Below, piece after piece: positions 9,211 through 17,479 of a stretch of DNA of 64,000 nt (its first letter is position 1; each line of letters starts with the position of its first letter). This stretch comes from an uncultured Selenomonadales bacterium. Its GTDB lineage: Bacteria; Bacillota; Negativicutes; Selenomonadales; Selenomonadaceae. The stretch is taken from assembly GCA_900321035.1 (NCBI GenBank), contig ONUH01000001.1:248001-312000 (forward strand), given 5' to 3'. Both the position numbers and the translations under genes were made by a program. The notes under the pieces were generated by a model that saw only the letters and a list, made by a program, of their open reading frames with translations, was not told the DNA's origin and did no database searches.

Positions 9211-9687
9211 TTACGCGTGCTCGTCGAGGAACGCGCCGATCCATTCCTTGGTCTTGACCATGCTCTTGACCATTTCCTCCGGCGGAAATTCCTTGATGAC
9301 TTCCTTCGTCTCCTTGTCGATCATCTTGACCGTCATGACGTCGACGTCCTTGTTGTACTTGAACGCCAGATTGCAGTCAATCTTGTCCATCAGCTCGTTG
9401 AGCTCTTTGGTCATCAAGTCGACAGACTTCTCGTCCATCTTTGCCTGTTCCTGCGCCTGCTGCTGCGCCCGACGGACGTCCTCGCCCTGATTGTCGGCGC
9501 CGAGCTTTTGGCCCTCGCCTCCGGCCTTCACCGGCGCGTCCATCGTCGGCGGCGGAGTGGCCTGCTGGCTGCTTGCAACATCCGACGACACTTGCTGCTG
9601 CTTTGCTTCCGTCGCGCCACGGCTCGCCGAGTCTACCGCGCTGAACACCACAGCGGCAGACATAAGGTCTTGCGTTTTTCCAATCAT
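9211..9687 (-). CDS. flaG: FlaG family protein
   Basis: A 158-residue protein whose C-terminal ~70 residues match FlaG: LNELMDKIDCNLAFKYNKD and VKMIDKETKEVIKEFPPEEM. The N-terminal half is a Gln/Ala-rich, probably disordered extension. FlaG is encoded next to fliD in many bacteria and influences filament length. GGAGGGATG sits before the start. The 153-nt space to csrA contains GC-rich palindromes. Confidence 0.88.
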   Translation of the reverse strand: MIGKTQDLMSAAVVFSAVDSASRGATEAKQQQVSSDVASSQQATPPPTMDAPVKAGGEGQKLGADNQGEDVRRAQQQAQEQAKMDEKSVDLMTKELNELMDKIDCNLAFKYNKDVDVMTVKMIDKETKEVIKEFPPEEMVKSMVKTKEWIGAFLDEHA

Positions 9688-9810
9688 CGTTCATCCCTCC
9701 ATAGACATAATACTTAAATCTTTCCCTGAACCCGTGACGCGTCACGGATAATCGGCTCCTGAAGCTAATCCAACACCTTGCCCGCCCGCAAGGGGAAGGC
9801 TTTAATACCC

Positions 9811-9836
9811 TTACCCTCCCCTTGCGGGGAGGGTAA
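9811..9836. repeat. GC-rich intergenic palindrome
   Basis: ACCCTCC CCTTGCGG GGAGGGT inverted repeat just downstream of csrA, preceded by a second related block (CCCGCAAGGGGAAGG). It could form an RNA hairpin in the csrA-flaG spacer. Similar CCTTCCCC/GGGGAAGG palindromes occur at 19660-19678 at the end of the ABC-F gene. Confidence 0.5.
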
Positions 9837-9840
9837 ATCA

Positions 9841-10065
9841 TTATCCTAAATCCTTCGGCAGGCTGTTGATGTCCACTCCCTCGGGCATCGCGGCCTGCTT
9901 GTTCTCTTCCTGTATCGCGCGGTAAATCTCTCCGCGATATATCTTGACCTCGCGCGGCGCCTCGATGGCGATTCGTACATTGTCGCCCTGCACATCCACG
10001 ACGTTGATGACGATGTCGTCCCCGATCATGATCTGCTGGCGCGGTTTGCGCGTGAGTACGAGCAT
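9841..10065 (-). CDS. csrA: carbon storage / translational regulator CsrA
   Basis: A 74-residue CsrA with the conserved MLVLTRKPRQQIMIGDDI start and IEAPREVKIYRGEIY core that forms the RNA-binding dimer. In Firmicutes CsrA represses flagellin translation by binding GGA motifs in hag mRNA and is antagonised by FliW. The start codon directly abuts the fliW stop (0 nt gap), supporting co-translation. The ~20-residue tail after the core is somewhat longer than the minimal family. Confidence 0.97.
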   Translation of the reverse strand: MLVLTRKPRQQIMIGDDIVINVVDVQGDNVRIAIEAPREVKIYRGEIYRAIQEENKQAAMPEGVDINSLPKDLG

Positions 10066-10512
10066 TTATTTTTCCTCCTTCTCCTCCTTGAAGAGACGGT
10101 GCTTTGTCGTATATTTGCTCTTTTCGAGCACCACCTGCTTCGCAAGGAATGTGCGTTTACTGATAACAATCGGCGCCACGAGATTCGCCGTCATGTTCTT
10201 GATTTCCCCGCCGGGAATCGTAATGAGCGTATAAATCAGAATGTCTTCCGGCGTCTTGATGCCAAGCTTCTGCGCAATCTCATCCTCAAGCTGGAATTCA
10301 TAATCGGGGAAAAACACGAACGGCACGCCCATCATGAAAGCAAGCTCCGGCGACTTCACGGACTGAAGGAACGTGTACGGACTGTCGCTCTCATACGGAA
10401 GGAGCACGAACTCATGCTCGTCCTCAAAAGCGGGGATTCCTTCGTCAAACTGGACGATCTTATCCTCTTCGATTTCCAACTCGCCAAACCGTAACGTGTT
10501 AATCTTTTTCAT
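10066..10512 (-). CDS. fliW: flagellar assembly factor FliW
   Basis: A 148-residue FliW: IQFDEGIPAFEDEHEF-like start (IVQFDEGIPAFEDE), ESDSPYTFLQSVKSPELAF, and the late IPGGEIKNMTANLVAPIVI segment. FliW binds either flagellin or CsrA, coupling filament export to flagellin translation. Immediately followed by csrA, the standard pair. A GTAGGAGG site precedes the ATG. Confidence 0.96.
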   Translation of the reverse strand: MKKINTLRFGELEIEEDKIVQFDEGIPAFEDEHEFVLLPYESDSPYTFLQSVKSPELAFMMGVPFVFFPDYEFQLEDEIAQKLGIKTPEDILIYTLITIPGGEIKNMTANLVAPIVISKRTFLAKQVVLEKSKYTTKHRLFKEEKEEK

Positions 10513-10549
10513 GCTCTCTGCCTCCTACTTCATTTTGCTTATTTTGGGA

Positions 10550-11131
10550 TCACGCATAAATGTCATAGTGGCCTTCCGATACCCAGCTGTGGATGGAGCC
10601 CTGTTCCTCGAGGAATATGTCGATATGTCCCTCGTTGAAGGTAACGTCCGCCTTGCCCGCCACCTGGATCTGGTAATCCCAGCTTCCCGGATCGATATCT
10701 CCCGGCTCGTGCGCCGGCTCGATATGAATCTCAGGATCGGGGATTGCCTGGGCTTCGAGATAACGCTGCCTGCTGATTTCGCCGGAAAGGCGGCTCTTCG
10801 CCTGGCTCGCGATCTCGTTGTGTCCCTTCCTCGCGGCGTTCTCAATCATCGCCCACGCATTTTGGGTGTGACTTGACGTCGCCGACTGGACGTCGGAAAT
10901 GCCCTGCCGGCCATTCTCCCCCGTAAAATCGCCCATCGTTCGCGCACCGTAGGAATGACGGCTCGGATACGAATTGATATCCAGCGTGATCCTTCCTATG
11001 CCGGTATTCGAACGCGGCGCATGATACGTGCCCTTCGCCGTCGGTCTTTGGATGCGGCTCGAAAGCGTCGAAGCCGCCATATCAATGCCGACGCGCGGAA
11101 GCGTATGACGCGTATTCAAATAGAGCATCAT
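10550..11131 (-). CDS. DUF6470 (YviE-like) flagellar-operon protein
   Basis: A 193-residue protein of the family found between flgL and fliW (YviE in Bacillus subtilis). The N-terminal half contains short amphipathic repeats, and the C terminus is beta-rich (HIDIFLEEQGSIHSWVSEGHYDIYA). The family has no established biochemical function; the consistent location suggests a role in flagellar assembly or export. Two consecutive ATG codons (11131, 11128) follow a GGAG site. Confidence 0.75.
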   Translation of the reverse strand: MMLYLNTRHTLPRVGIDMAASTLSSRIQRPTAKGTYHAPRSNTGIGRITLDINSYPSRHSYGARTMGDFTGENGRQGISDVQSATSSHTQNAWAMIENAARKGHNEIASQAKSRLSGEISRQRYLEAQAIPDPEIHIEPAHEPGDIDPGSWDYQIQVAGKADVTFNEGHIDIFLEEQGSIHSWVSEGHYDIYA

Positions 11132-11237
11132 GGCCAGCTCCTTCCTTGGCAGAAAAACTCCTTATACTCCGCTTCTATTCTACCCTATTTCACAGAAAAT
11201 TACAAGTAGTCGACAAGCATATATGCGGGGAAATTTA

Positions 11238-11284
11238 CTCCCCCCTGTCAGCTTCGCTGACGTCCCCCCTCCCGGAGGGGGGCT
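11238..11284. repeat. intergenic GC-rich palindromic repeat, copy 1
   Basis: Contains GTCAGCTTCGCTGAC (a perfect hairpin stem) followed by CCCCCCTCCCGGAGGGGGG. Nearly the same 45-nt block recurs at 14477-14522. It lies in the flgL-DUF6470 spacer and could act as an mRNA-stabilising or attenuating hairpin; its mobility is unknown. Confidence 0.75.
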
Positions 11285-11288
11285 CGCA

Positions 11289-12608
11289 TTACAAGTAATC
11301 CGCCAACGTCGGCGGGAGAATGCGCGAGCCGACGGAGAGGGAAAGCTGATAAATCGTCTGCGCGGTCATCATCTCGACGGCCAGCTTCGCCACGTCGGTG
11401 GAATGGACGTCGGTGATGTCGCCCAAAATCGTCTCGTTCTGCGTGACGAGCATATCCGAGCAGTCGGAGTACACCTGCTGCCGGGCCGCCAGCTTCGATT
11501 CCGCGTTCAACACCGTATTGAAGGAATTATTCGCCAGCGTCTTGCCGTCCGAGGACATCCATCTGCTGTCGCTCGCCTCGCACTTGGCGACGACAGTGAG
11601 CATATCGTTGAATGCGTTGGCGCCGGAATACGGGTTGCCAGAGTCCGCATTGTCGAAAATGCTGCTTCCCGCAATATCGACGCCGCTTGCGTTGACCGTA
11701 TCGGTGGCCGGCTGCACCTCGCCGTTTTCCTTGACCATCGAGAACTGCTTCTTGTCGCCTTGGTAAGTTACAACATACTGCTCTATGGTTTCAAATTTCA
11801 GAGTGGCAGTCCGGCCACCCACCGTGATGTCTGCGGAAAAGCTTTCGCCATCCTGTGTAATTATGCCATACCCGTTAAAATATTTAGATACTGTCACAGC
11901 GCCGGACGCAAAATCGGAAACCGTCCCCACCGCGTCACCGTCCACAACCGTCATCTGTCCCGCCGAGATTTTTTCCTTGTAGCCTTCCTCGACGAATTCC
12001 TCCGTATACACTTTTCCGGTTTTGGTATTCAAGAAATATTTGTCCCCGGTATCTTTGTCCTTCAACGTCAGCATTTGCACAAGATCACCTGATCTTGCAG
12101 CGTCGACGAAAAAATCCTCCTGTTTGTCGTCGAGGGTCTTTGTCATGCCACGCCATTCTTTCTTGTCATAAGAAATATTATAAGGCTGTACGAGGTCGCG
12201 CTGACCGGAAAACAGATAGCGCCCGTTGATCTGGATATTCGCGTCGGCCACGGACTGCTGGACCTGTACCAGCATTTCCTGCGCGATGGCTTTCATGTCG
12301 CTGTCCGTATTCGTGCCCTGCGCTTGATTCGCCTTGGTCACGACGGTCTTGAAGCAGTTCGTGATATCCACCAGCGAGGAGTCGCTGTTCTTCATCCACG
12401 AGATCGCCGTCTTGACGTTCGTCTGGTATTGGTTGTTCTCGCCGTATGAAGTGCTGTAGCGCAGATATTTCGAGTAGCCGATGGGATCGTCGGAGGGGCG
12501 GTGCAGCTTCGCGCCGTCGCTCTGCTCCATCAGCTTCGTCTGATTCTCATAGGTGCGGTTCAGCTGGTTCAAGTACCGCGTCGTCATTTGAAGACTTCCT
12601 ACGCGCAT
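11289..12608 (-). CDS. flgL: hook-filament junction protein FlgL
   Basis: A 439-residue FlgL (HAP3), longer than the ~300 residues of model species. The N-terminal MRVGSLQMTTRYLNQLNRT and KLHRPSDDPIGYSKYL, and the C-terminal VEMMTAQTIYQLSLSVGSRI are the conserved D0 helices shared with flagellin. The insert of roughly 150 residues in the middle is AT-richer and probably an exposed domain. FlgL joins FlgK to the filament. It starts 11 nt after flgK. Confidence 0.95.
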   Translation of the reverse strand: MRVGSLQMTTRYLNQLNRTYENQTKLMEQSDGAKLHRPSDDPIGYSKYLRYSTSYGENNQYQTNVKTAISWMKNSDSSLVDITNCFKTVVTKANQAQGTNTDSDMKAIAQEMLVQVQQSVADANIQINGRYLFSGQRDLVQPYNISYDKKEWRGMTKTLDDKQEDFFVDAARSGDLVQMLTLKDKDTGDKYFLNTKTGKVYTEEFVEEGYKEKISAGQMTVVDGDAVGTVSDFASGAVTVSKYFNGYGIITQDGESFSADITVGGRTATLKFETIEQYVVTYQGDKKQFSMVKENGEVQPATDTVNASGVDIAGSSIFDNADSGNPYSGANAFNDMLTVVAKCEASDSRWMSSDGKTLANNSFNTVLNAESKLAARQQVYSDCSDMLVTQNETILGDITDVHSTDVAKLAVEMMTAQTIYQLSLSVGSRILPPTLADYL

Positions 12609-12619
12609 CTTATTTCACC

Positions 12620-14413
12620 TTACCTTCCCACTACGCCGGTCGAATTGATCAGCCGGTCGAGCATCTCGTCCATCGTCGTCAGACAGCGCGAGCATGCGCT
12701 GTAGCCCTGCTGGAACATAATCATATTCGTCAGTTCCTCGTCCCAGTTCACGCCGGAAACCGAGGTGCGCCACTGGCGGACCTGCTCGACGATATCCTCC
12801 TGGGAGACGACCTTGTTGTTCGTCTGCGAGGAATTGACGCCGAGGTCGGTCATAGCCTTGTTGTAATATTCCTGCAATGAAGCCGCACCGATAGAAGCTT
12901 TGCCGTTGATTCGGGTGTCGTCCCCCTGATTCAGCAATGTACTGAGCTTAACCGCGTTTGAACCGTCCGCCGTACCGTTCATCGGTTTGTCCACAATAAT
13001 CGTTTGTTTCGGCTCGGCCGTCGTAGACAATTTCTGATATTTTTCCATCAAATTGTCTTCCGATGAAATCGTACGCGCCGCGATTTTGCGCTCGCCGTCG
13101 GTGTCGTTAAGCGCCGTATTAACCTTCAACGCGTTGATAATGCGAATACCCTTGAGCGACTCTTTCTCTGTCGCGTCGGTGGTCACGTCGATTGTCCACG
13201 GGTCGGTCTCAGGATCACCAGGCTTATGAATAACGACTGTCTGATCATAAAGCTTTACGCTTTTCGTCGCTTCATCCCAAATATAAGCGACTCCGTCCGT
13301 TTTTGTCCAAATCTTATTTTCGGCATCATAAACGTAGTCGCCCCCGTCTTCGCCGAAGAAGTTGATGCCCGTGGTCGGGAACTTCGTCCCATCCGCCACT
13401 TCAAGGTCGGAGGCGTCTATACCGGAGCCCGCCTTATGCTGGGCGTTGAAGTCGGTCAACAGGAACGCCGCCATATCGGCCAGCTTGTCGATATAGTCCT
13501 TGTCCTCCTGAATGGCGTCCACTTCCGCCTTCAATATCCCCGTCAGCGGGTCGAAGATGACGCCGGTGTCGCCGATCTCGATATTGTAATCGGTGAGGCC
13601 GTAATCCTCGTTCGGGATGCCCGGCTGTCTGCCGTCGTCGTAAACGGGACCCACGGTCAGATTCAGCTTCGTGATGCCGTTGACGATGGAGGCGCCGTTG
13701 GAGACGATGGTGTACATGGAGTTTTCCGGGTTCTCGGAAACAGAGATGCTCATGAAGCCAGAAAGCTGGTCGACGAGGTTGTCCCGCTCGTCCCGGAGGT
13801 CGTTGGCGCTGCCGCCCGCCGACTCCGCCGCCATGATCGTCTTATTGAGCTGAACGATCTGGTCGGAAAGAGTATTGACCTTCTGGACGTTGATCTTGAT
13901 GTCTTCGTACTCGGAAATGATCTGGTTTTGGAGCTGCTTGCCCGACGAGACGACGCGGTCGATGAGGATGCCGCTCTGCTCCAGCACGGCTACGCGCTCG
14001 CTGGTGTTGCTGGCTTCCTTCGACATATCGACCCACGACTGGTAAAAACTCAAGACCGCGTTTTGCAGCCCCGTATCGTCGGCATCGTTGAAAATCGCTT
14101 CCAGTTTTTGGTAATTCGTCTGCCGCGTCTTCGCGTATTCCTGATCGGAGAATTCGCGCCAATACTGCTTGTCCGCGTAAACGTCGCGGGCGCGGGTAAT
14201 CGACAGCGAATCGACGCCGGAGCCGACGAACTGCTGCGTGCCGCTGGCATAGAGCGAATCGGGCGACGTCGCCGCCTGATTCACGCTCTGACGGGAATAT
14301 CCCGTCACGCTGGAATTCGTCATATTATGACCCGTCGTGTCCAGTGCCAGCCGGTTCGTGCTGACGCCGCGATACATCGTATTGAGCCCTGCAAAGGTAG
14401 AACGTACTGCCAT
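12620..14413 (-). CDS. flgK: hook-associated protein FlgK
   Basis: A 597-residue HAP1. The N terminus (GLNTMYRGVSTNRLALDTTG, NMTNSSVTGYSRQ) and the C terminus (WDEELTNMIMFQQGYSACSR) are diagnostic. FlgK is exported through the flagellar type III system and links the hook to FlgL. It contains two cysteines in the C-terminal SACSRCL segment where many homologues have Ala. An AAGGACAGG site precedes the ATG. Confidence 0.96.
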   Translation of the reverse strand: MAVRSTFAGLNTMYRGVSTNRLALDTTGHNMTNSSVTGYSRQSVNQAATSPDSLYASGTQQFVGSGVDSLSITRARDVYADKQYWREFSDQEYAKTRQTNYQKLEAIFNDADDTGLQNAVLSFYQSWVDMSKEASNTSERVAVLEQSGILIDRVVSSGKQLQNQIISEYEDIKINVQKVNTLSDQIVQLNKTIMAAESAGGSANDLRDERDNLVDQLSGFMSISVSENPENSMYTIVSNGASIVNGITKLNLTVGPVYDDGRQPGIPNEDYGLTDYNIEIGDTGVIFDPLTGILKAEVDAIQEDKDYIDKLADMAAFLLTDFNAQHKAGSGIDASDLEVADGTKFPTTGINFFGEDGGDYVYDAENKIWTKTDGVAYIWDEATKSVKLYDQTVVIHKPGDPETDPWTIDVTTDATEKESLKGIRIINALKVNTALNDTDGERKIAARTISSEDNLMEKYQKLSTTAEPKQTIIVDKPMNGTADGSNAVKLSTLLNQGDDTRINGKASIGAASLQEYYNKAMTDLGVNSSQTNNKVVSQEDIVEQVRQWRTSVSGVNWDEELTNMIMFQQGYSACSRCLTTMDEMLDRLINSTGVVGR

Positions 14414-14476
14414 GATGTCCTGTCCTTTCCAACCTTCCTTGTAATTATTTCCGTATCCTTACTGGTTATTCCTGTA

Positions 14477-14590
14477 CTCCCCCCGTCAGCTTCGCTGACA
14501 TCCCCCTCCGAGAGGGGGGGCTTGTTGTGACGCCTCTCAATGCCTCCCTCCTCGAGGGAGGTGGCACGCCGCAGGCGTGACGGAGGGAGT
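14477..14590. repeat. intergenic GC-rich palindromic repeats, copy 2 plus neighbour
   Basis: The block at 14477-14522 repeats the 11238-11284 element (GTCAGCTTCGCTGAC, then CCCCCTCCGAGAGGGGGG). A second block at 14528-14590 contains CCTCCCTCCTCGAGGGAGG and CACGCCGCAGGCGTG. Both lie between the flgN-like gene and flgK on the minus strand, so the polycistronic mRNA would carry several strong hairpins. Confidence 0.75.
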
Positions 14591-14599
14591 TTAAAATCC

Positions 14600-15109
14600 T
14601 TATATACTCTGATCGAACAATTTCCGCCCCTGCGTCGCCTGTTCGGGCGCGTCCGGCGTCCCGTAGCCCGGCGCGGCGGAAGCCGCCGTCATGACGTTCA
14701 GGCTGAACGTCAGATAGCTCATATCATGCGCCAGCAGGCGCTGATTCGTATCGATGACGGCTTTCAGTTTTTCCGTGAGTTCTTCCAATCGTTTCATATA
14801 CTGCCGCGCCCGCATCTTTTCCTTCGAGTACGGCAGCCTGCCCAAAGCGTCGCCAAGAGTTGCCGCCTCGACTTCCGCGAGGAGGGCCACTTTGCCTTTT
14901 TCACAGGCTTCCATCTCGAGAAGCGCGGCATCTGCGGCTTCCGTCGCGTCCGCCACAGCCTTGGCATTCAGGTTTTCCTTCAGCGCCTTGCGCTGCGCTT
15001 CCGCATGCTCGTACAGGCGGAGCATCAGGGAAAGTTCCTTTTTCAGCAACTCCAGGATCTTGTCCAGCGTCGTTTTCATGCTTTCATTATCCACCGTCAG
15101 ATTCCTCAC
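14600..15109 (-). CDS. FlgN-like flagellar chaperone (second of tandem pair)
   Basis: A 169-residue, almost entirely alpha-helical protein of FlgN type (YvyG position). FlgN proteins are cytosolic export chaperones for FlgK and FlgL, the two genes immediately downstream. The GTG start at 15109 overlaps the preceding stop as GTGA; an in-frame ATG at 15079 is an alternative. The C-terminal tail (PEQATQGRKLFDQSI) resembles the disordered substrate-binding end of FlgN. Confidence 0.65.
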   Translation of the reverse strand: MRNLTVDNESMKTTLDKILELLKKELSLMLRLYEHAEAQRKALKENLNAKAVADATEAADAALLEMEACEKGKVALLAEVEAATLGDALGRLPYSKEKMRARQYMKRLEELTEKLKAVIDTNQRLLAHDMSYLTFSLNVMTAASAAPGYGTPDAPEQATQGRKLFDQSI

Positions 15110-15588
15110 GCCTTGAAATCGAATTTCTTTTCCCGCGACACGCTTTCCGCTCCTTTTTGCCCGTACGTCGGGTCAACGGAGGAATTCGAGATGCGGTTCA
15201 GGTGATACTCGACGGCGCCGAGCGCGTGACGAATGAGGAACTCGTTCATCTCGCTCGACTCCTTTGCTTTCTCCACGCGCTTCCCCAACTGGGAGTGAAC
15301 CGCGCGGAGCGCCGCCCGAAGGTCTCCCGGGCACGCAGCTTCCACTTCCGTCATCGCCATTTCGGGATGGATGGAAGGAATTTCCTTGGATAACGCCAAA
15401 AGCGCATCCTGTCGGCGTTTTTCTGCCGCGCGGATGCGCTCAAGCTGCTGTTCTTCTTCCGCCACTATGGGCTCCAGCCCTTTGAGGTCAACGGCAACAA
15501 GCACGGCCCGTTTTCTTCCCGCAATTTCAAGAAGAGCCGCATACGCGTCGGAGAGATCTTTCAGAGCCTGAATCAGATTCTTCCACAT
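15106..15588 (-). CDS. FlgN-like flagellar chaperone (first of tandem pair)
   Basis: A 160-residue helical protein between flgM and the second FlgN-like gene. The segment LLEIAGRKRAVLVAVDLKGLEPIVAEEEQ matches the FlgN pattern of an aliphatic helix followed by a (D)LxxLxxxxxxEE motif; shown here as the split pieces LLEIAGRKRAVLVAVD and LEPIVAEEEQ. Both proteins have the expected size, so they are probably two chaperones rather than a broken gene. The partner of each (FlgK or FlgL) cannot be told from sequence. Confidence 0.68.
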   Translation of the reverse strand: MWKNLIQALKDLSDAYAALLEIAGRKRAVLVAVDLKGLEPIVAEEEQQLERIRAAEKRRQDALLALSKEIPSIHPEMAMTEVEAACPGDLRAALRAVHSQLGKRVEKAKESSEMNEFLIRHALGAVEYHLNRISNSSVDPTYGQKGAESVSREKKFDFKA

Positions 15589-15597
15589 AACGCCGCC

Positions 15598-15876
15598 TCA
15601 GTAACGCATGGCGAGCATATCCGCCGCCAGCGTCTGCGCGTCGACATTGTAGGAGCCGCTGGCGAATTGCTGCCGAAGCGCTTCCACACGATCCGTGCGG
15701 GCGTTGTCCGCCCCGCTCCGGAGCTGCGCGAGCGTCTGGCTGAAGCTCTTCGCTTCGCTGGACATGACGAATTCGCCCGCCTTCGGCGCTTCCGTACGCT
15801 TCACGTTCTTGACGGACGCGTTCTGCTGTTGCCCGGCATAAAGCCCGAACGCAGCCTGGATGTGGTTGATAATCAT
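15598..15876 (-). CDS. flgM: anti-sigma-28 factor FlgM
   Basis: A 92-residue FlgM: C-terminal helices with VEALRQQFASGSYNVDAQTLAADML are the sigma-28-binding signature. FlgM holds FliA/SigD inactive until the hook is complete, then is exported. It is the first gene after the long spacer below yvyF, so it probably starts the transcript running to fliD. The preceding 339 nt contain a candidate -10 (TATAAT on the minus strand at 16001-16006) without a convincing -35. Confidence 0.88.
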   Translation of the reverse strand: MIINHIQAAFGLYAGQQQNASVKNVKRTEAPKAGEFVMSSEAKSFSQTLAQLRSGADNARTDRVEALRQQFASGSYNVDAQTLAADMLAMRY

Positions 15877-16175
15877 GATAGTTCACCGTCCTCTGTTTGG
15901 CGCGTCCGTGCTCCATAAGATTCCTTTCCTTGTTTCTGCCCATAAATCGAAAAAAAAACGAGGTTTCTTAACCCCTGCTTTTCGTCAATTATTCGCATTT
16001 ATTATAAAAATACTCTTATTTTCTCTCATTTTCGCACGTTAGCACCTATGTTGAGATTTATTAAAGATTTCTTAAACAAAGACGCCTATCGAAAAATTAT
16101 AAATCAGAAATTCTGATTTTCCGATTTTCTGATTTTCTTACCTCAGGAATTTAACTTCCTTTTTTCTCGCAACAG
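15877..16175. other. AT-rich spacer upstream of flgM
   Basis: No gene is supported here. The spacer is AT-rich and contains an isolated TATAAT on the minus strand (16001-16006) that could belong to an flgM promoter, and the palindrome described at 16101-16138. No good match to the sigma-28 consensus was found. Confidence 0.5.
16101..16138. repeat. AT-rich palindrome with GATTTTCT units
   Basis: AAATCAGAA a TTCTGATTT inverted repeat followed by two further GATTTTC units. The same TTCTGATTTTC.GATT core forms the larger palindrome at 48029-48079 upstream of the AbrB/PIN pair. Confidence 0.6.
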
Positions 16176-16200
16176 AAAAGGCCGGAGAAATTCTCCGGCC
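16176..16200 (-). terminator. terminator of the yvyF-like gene
   Basis: GGCCGGAGAA / TTCTCCGGCC, ten-bp perfect stem with a one-base centre, followed on the minus strand by TTTT. Confidence 0.8.
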
Positions 16201-16215
16201 CGCAACGATTCTTTC

Positions 16216-16647
16216 TTAATTCTTTTTCATGCCCATATCCTTCGAACGGAAGCCCGTGCCCATCGGCCGTTTTTCCTTGACCGCCTGCACAGCCCGCTCT
16301 ACGGCTTTCTTCTGCGCCTTGATGACTTCCTTTTTCAGTTCTTCATCGCATTTCGGACAGAATCGTCCGTTGTTGATCAGCTTGCCGCATTTTTCGCAGG
16401 GATATGAAACGTCCATACCGTCCTGCACGAACCGGCCTTCCTTGATCATGCGGCGAATGAGCCGCTCCTTGGCGCCTTCGACGCCCTCGACGATTTCCTT
16501 GATCGTAGAATGCGGATTGTCACGCACGAAAGAAGATATTTTCAGCATCATTTCCTCTTCTTTGTCCATGCAGTCACGACAGATTCGCACTCCCGTATCC
16601 ATAAACAATTTCCCGCATTCCGGGCAATTTTTCAGTTTGCCTGCCAT
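16216..16647 (-). CDS. yvyF: YvyF-like flagellar operon zinc-ribbon protein
   Basis: A 143-residue protein of the flagellar-operon family (TIGR03826/YvyF) located upstream of flgM as in Bacillus. Two zinc-ribbon-like cysteine sets are visible: C8/C11/C23/C26 and C84/C87/C97/C100, flanking a helical HTH-like segment (SSFVRDNPHSTIKEIVEGVE). The function is not established; DNA or RNA binding is plausible. A paralogue with the same cysteine spacing is encoded at 30938-31351. Confidence 0.78.
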   Translation of the reverse strand: MAGKLKNCPECGKLFMDTGVRICRDCMDKEEEMMLKISSFVRDNPHSTIKEIVEGVEGAKERLIRRMIKEGRFVQDGMDVSYPCEKCGKLINNGRFCPKCDEELKKEVIKAQKKAVERAVQAVKEKRPMGTGFRSKDMGMKKN

Positions 16648-16768
16648 TTTGTCTCACTCCCGTGTAATTTGTGCCAAACATAAGGAATCGTCCAAAATAA
16701 ATTGGACTTGTTTATATTCTATACCAAAAAAAATGTATCGGCAAGTGCGCATTTCATCATGTCCCGCA

Positions 16769-17479
16769 TTACGCGCGGTCACTTGCCAAGACCCATGCCG
16801 AGACCGACGCAGCCCCCGCCAGGCGAAGTGTACGCGCACATTCGGCAAGCGTCGCGCCCGTCGTCATAATATCATCGACGAGCAGGATATTTTTCCCGGC
16901 GATTGCCTCGGGGCGTTCGTCCCCCGAAAGAGCGAACGCGCCCTTGATATTCAGTGCACGCATAGGCGCAGAAAGCCCGAACTGCGGCTCCGTGGCTCTC
17001 GTGCGAACCAACGCGCGCCGCCACGTCCAGCCCTGCGCTTCCAGCCATTCGCGAAAAATCATCTCGGTCTGGTTGCCGCCGCGCTCCCGTTCCTTCTCCG
17101 CGAACAGCGGCACCGGAACGACGACGCCCGGCATCCAGTCCTCCCGTCGCAGCGCTCCGCCCGCTTCCGTCAAAAAAGAACGAATTGCGGGAAGCCCGTC
17201 CCGTCTCCGTTTGAATTTCAGCGGAATCAACAATTCCCGCAGCGTTCCGCGATAAAGGCCGAACGCCCACGCTTCCTCGAGGTCTTTCCGATGCTCTTCG
17301 CCGAGAGGCAATCTGCGCACACGAACCGCATTCGAAAGGCAGGCCGGACACCAGTCCCCCCGGTTCTCCACATAAGCTCCGCAGGCCGGGCACCGGGACG
17401 GAAAAAGCAGTTCCAAAAACGGAGCCGAAAGCCGCTTTATAAAACGGAAGAATCCCTCTTCACGACGTTCCCTATTCAT
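16769..17479 (-). CDS. comFC: ComF family phosphoribosyltransferase-like protein
   Basis: A 236-residue ComFC/GntX-type protein: N-terminal zinc finger (CPACGAYV ... CPACL), the central VVPVPLFAEKERERGGNQ, and the PRPP-binding VDDIMTTGATL near the C terminus. ComFC takes part in natural DNA uptake in Gram-positive models. Its GTG/ATG region overlaps the recD2 stop by 4 nt, so both are co-translated. Whether this strain is competent cannot be judged. Confidence 0.9.
   Translation of the reverse strand: MNRERREEGFFRFIKRLSAPFLELLFPSRCPACGAYVENRGDWCPACLSNAVRVRRLPLGEEHRKDLEEAWAFGLYRGTLRELLIPLKFKRRRDGLPAIRSFLTEAGGALRREDWMPGVVVPVPLFAEKERERGGNQTEMIFREWLEAQGWTWRRALVRTRATEPQFGLSAPMRALNIKGAFALSGDERPEAIAGKNILLVDDIMTTGATLAECARTLRLAGAASVSAWVLASDRA

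Noticed and set aside
9688..9840. Sigma-28 promoter upstream of flaG
   Set aside because: GCCGATTA resembles the -10 but no matching -35 (TAAA) lies at the right distance.
15106..15588. The two FlgN-like genes as one frameshifted gene
   Set aside because: Each is full length with its own start and a clean GTGA overlap, and they do not join into a known longer family.
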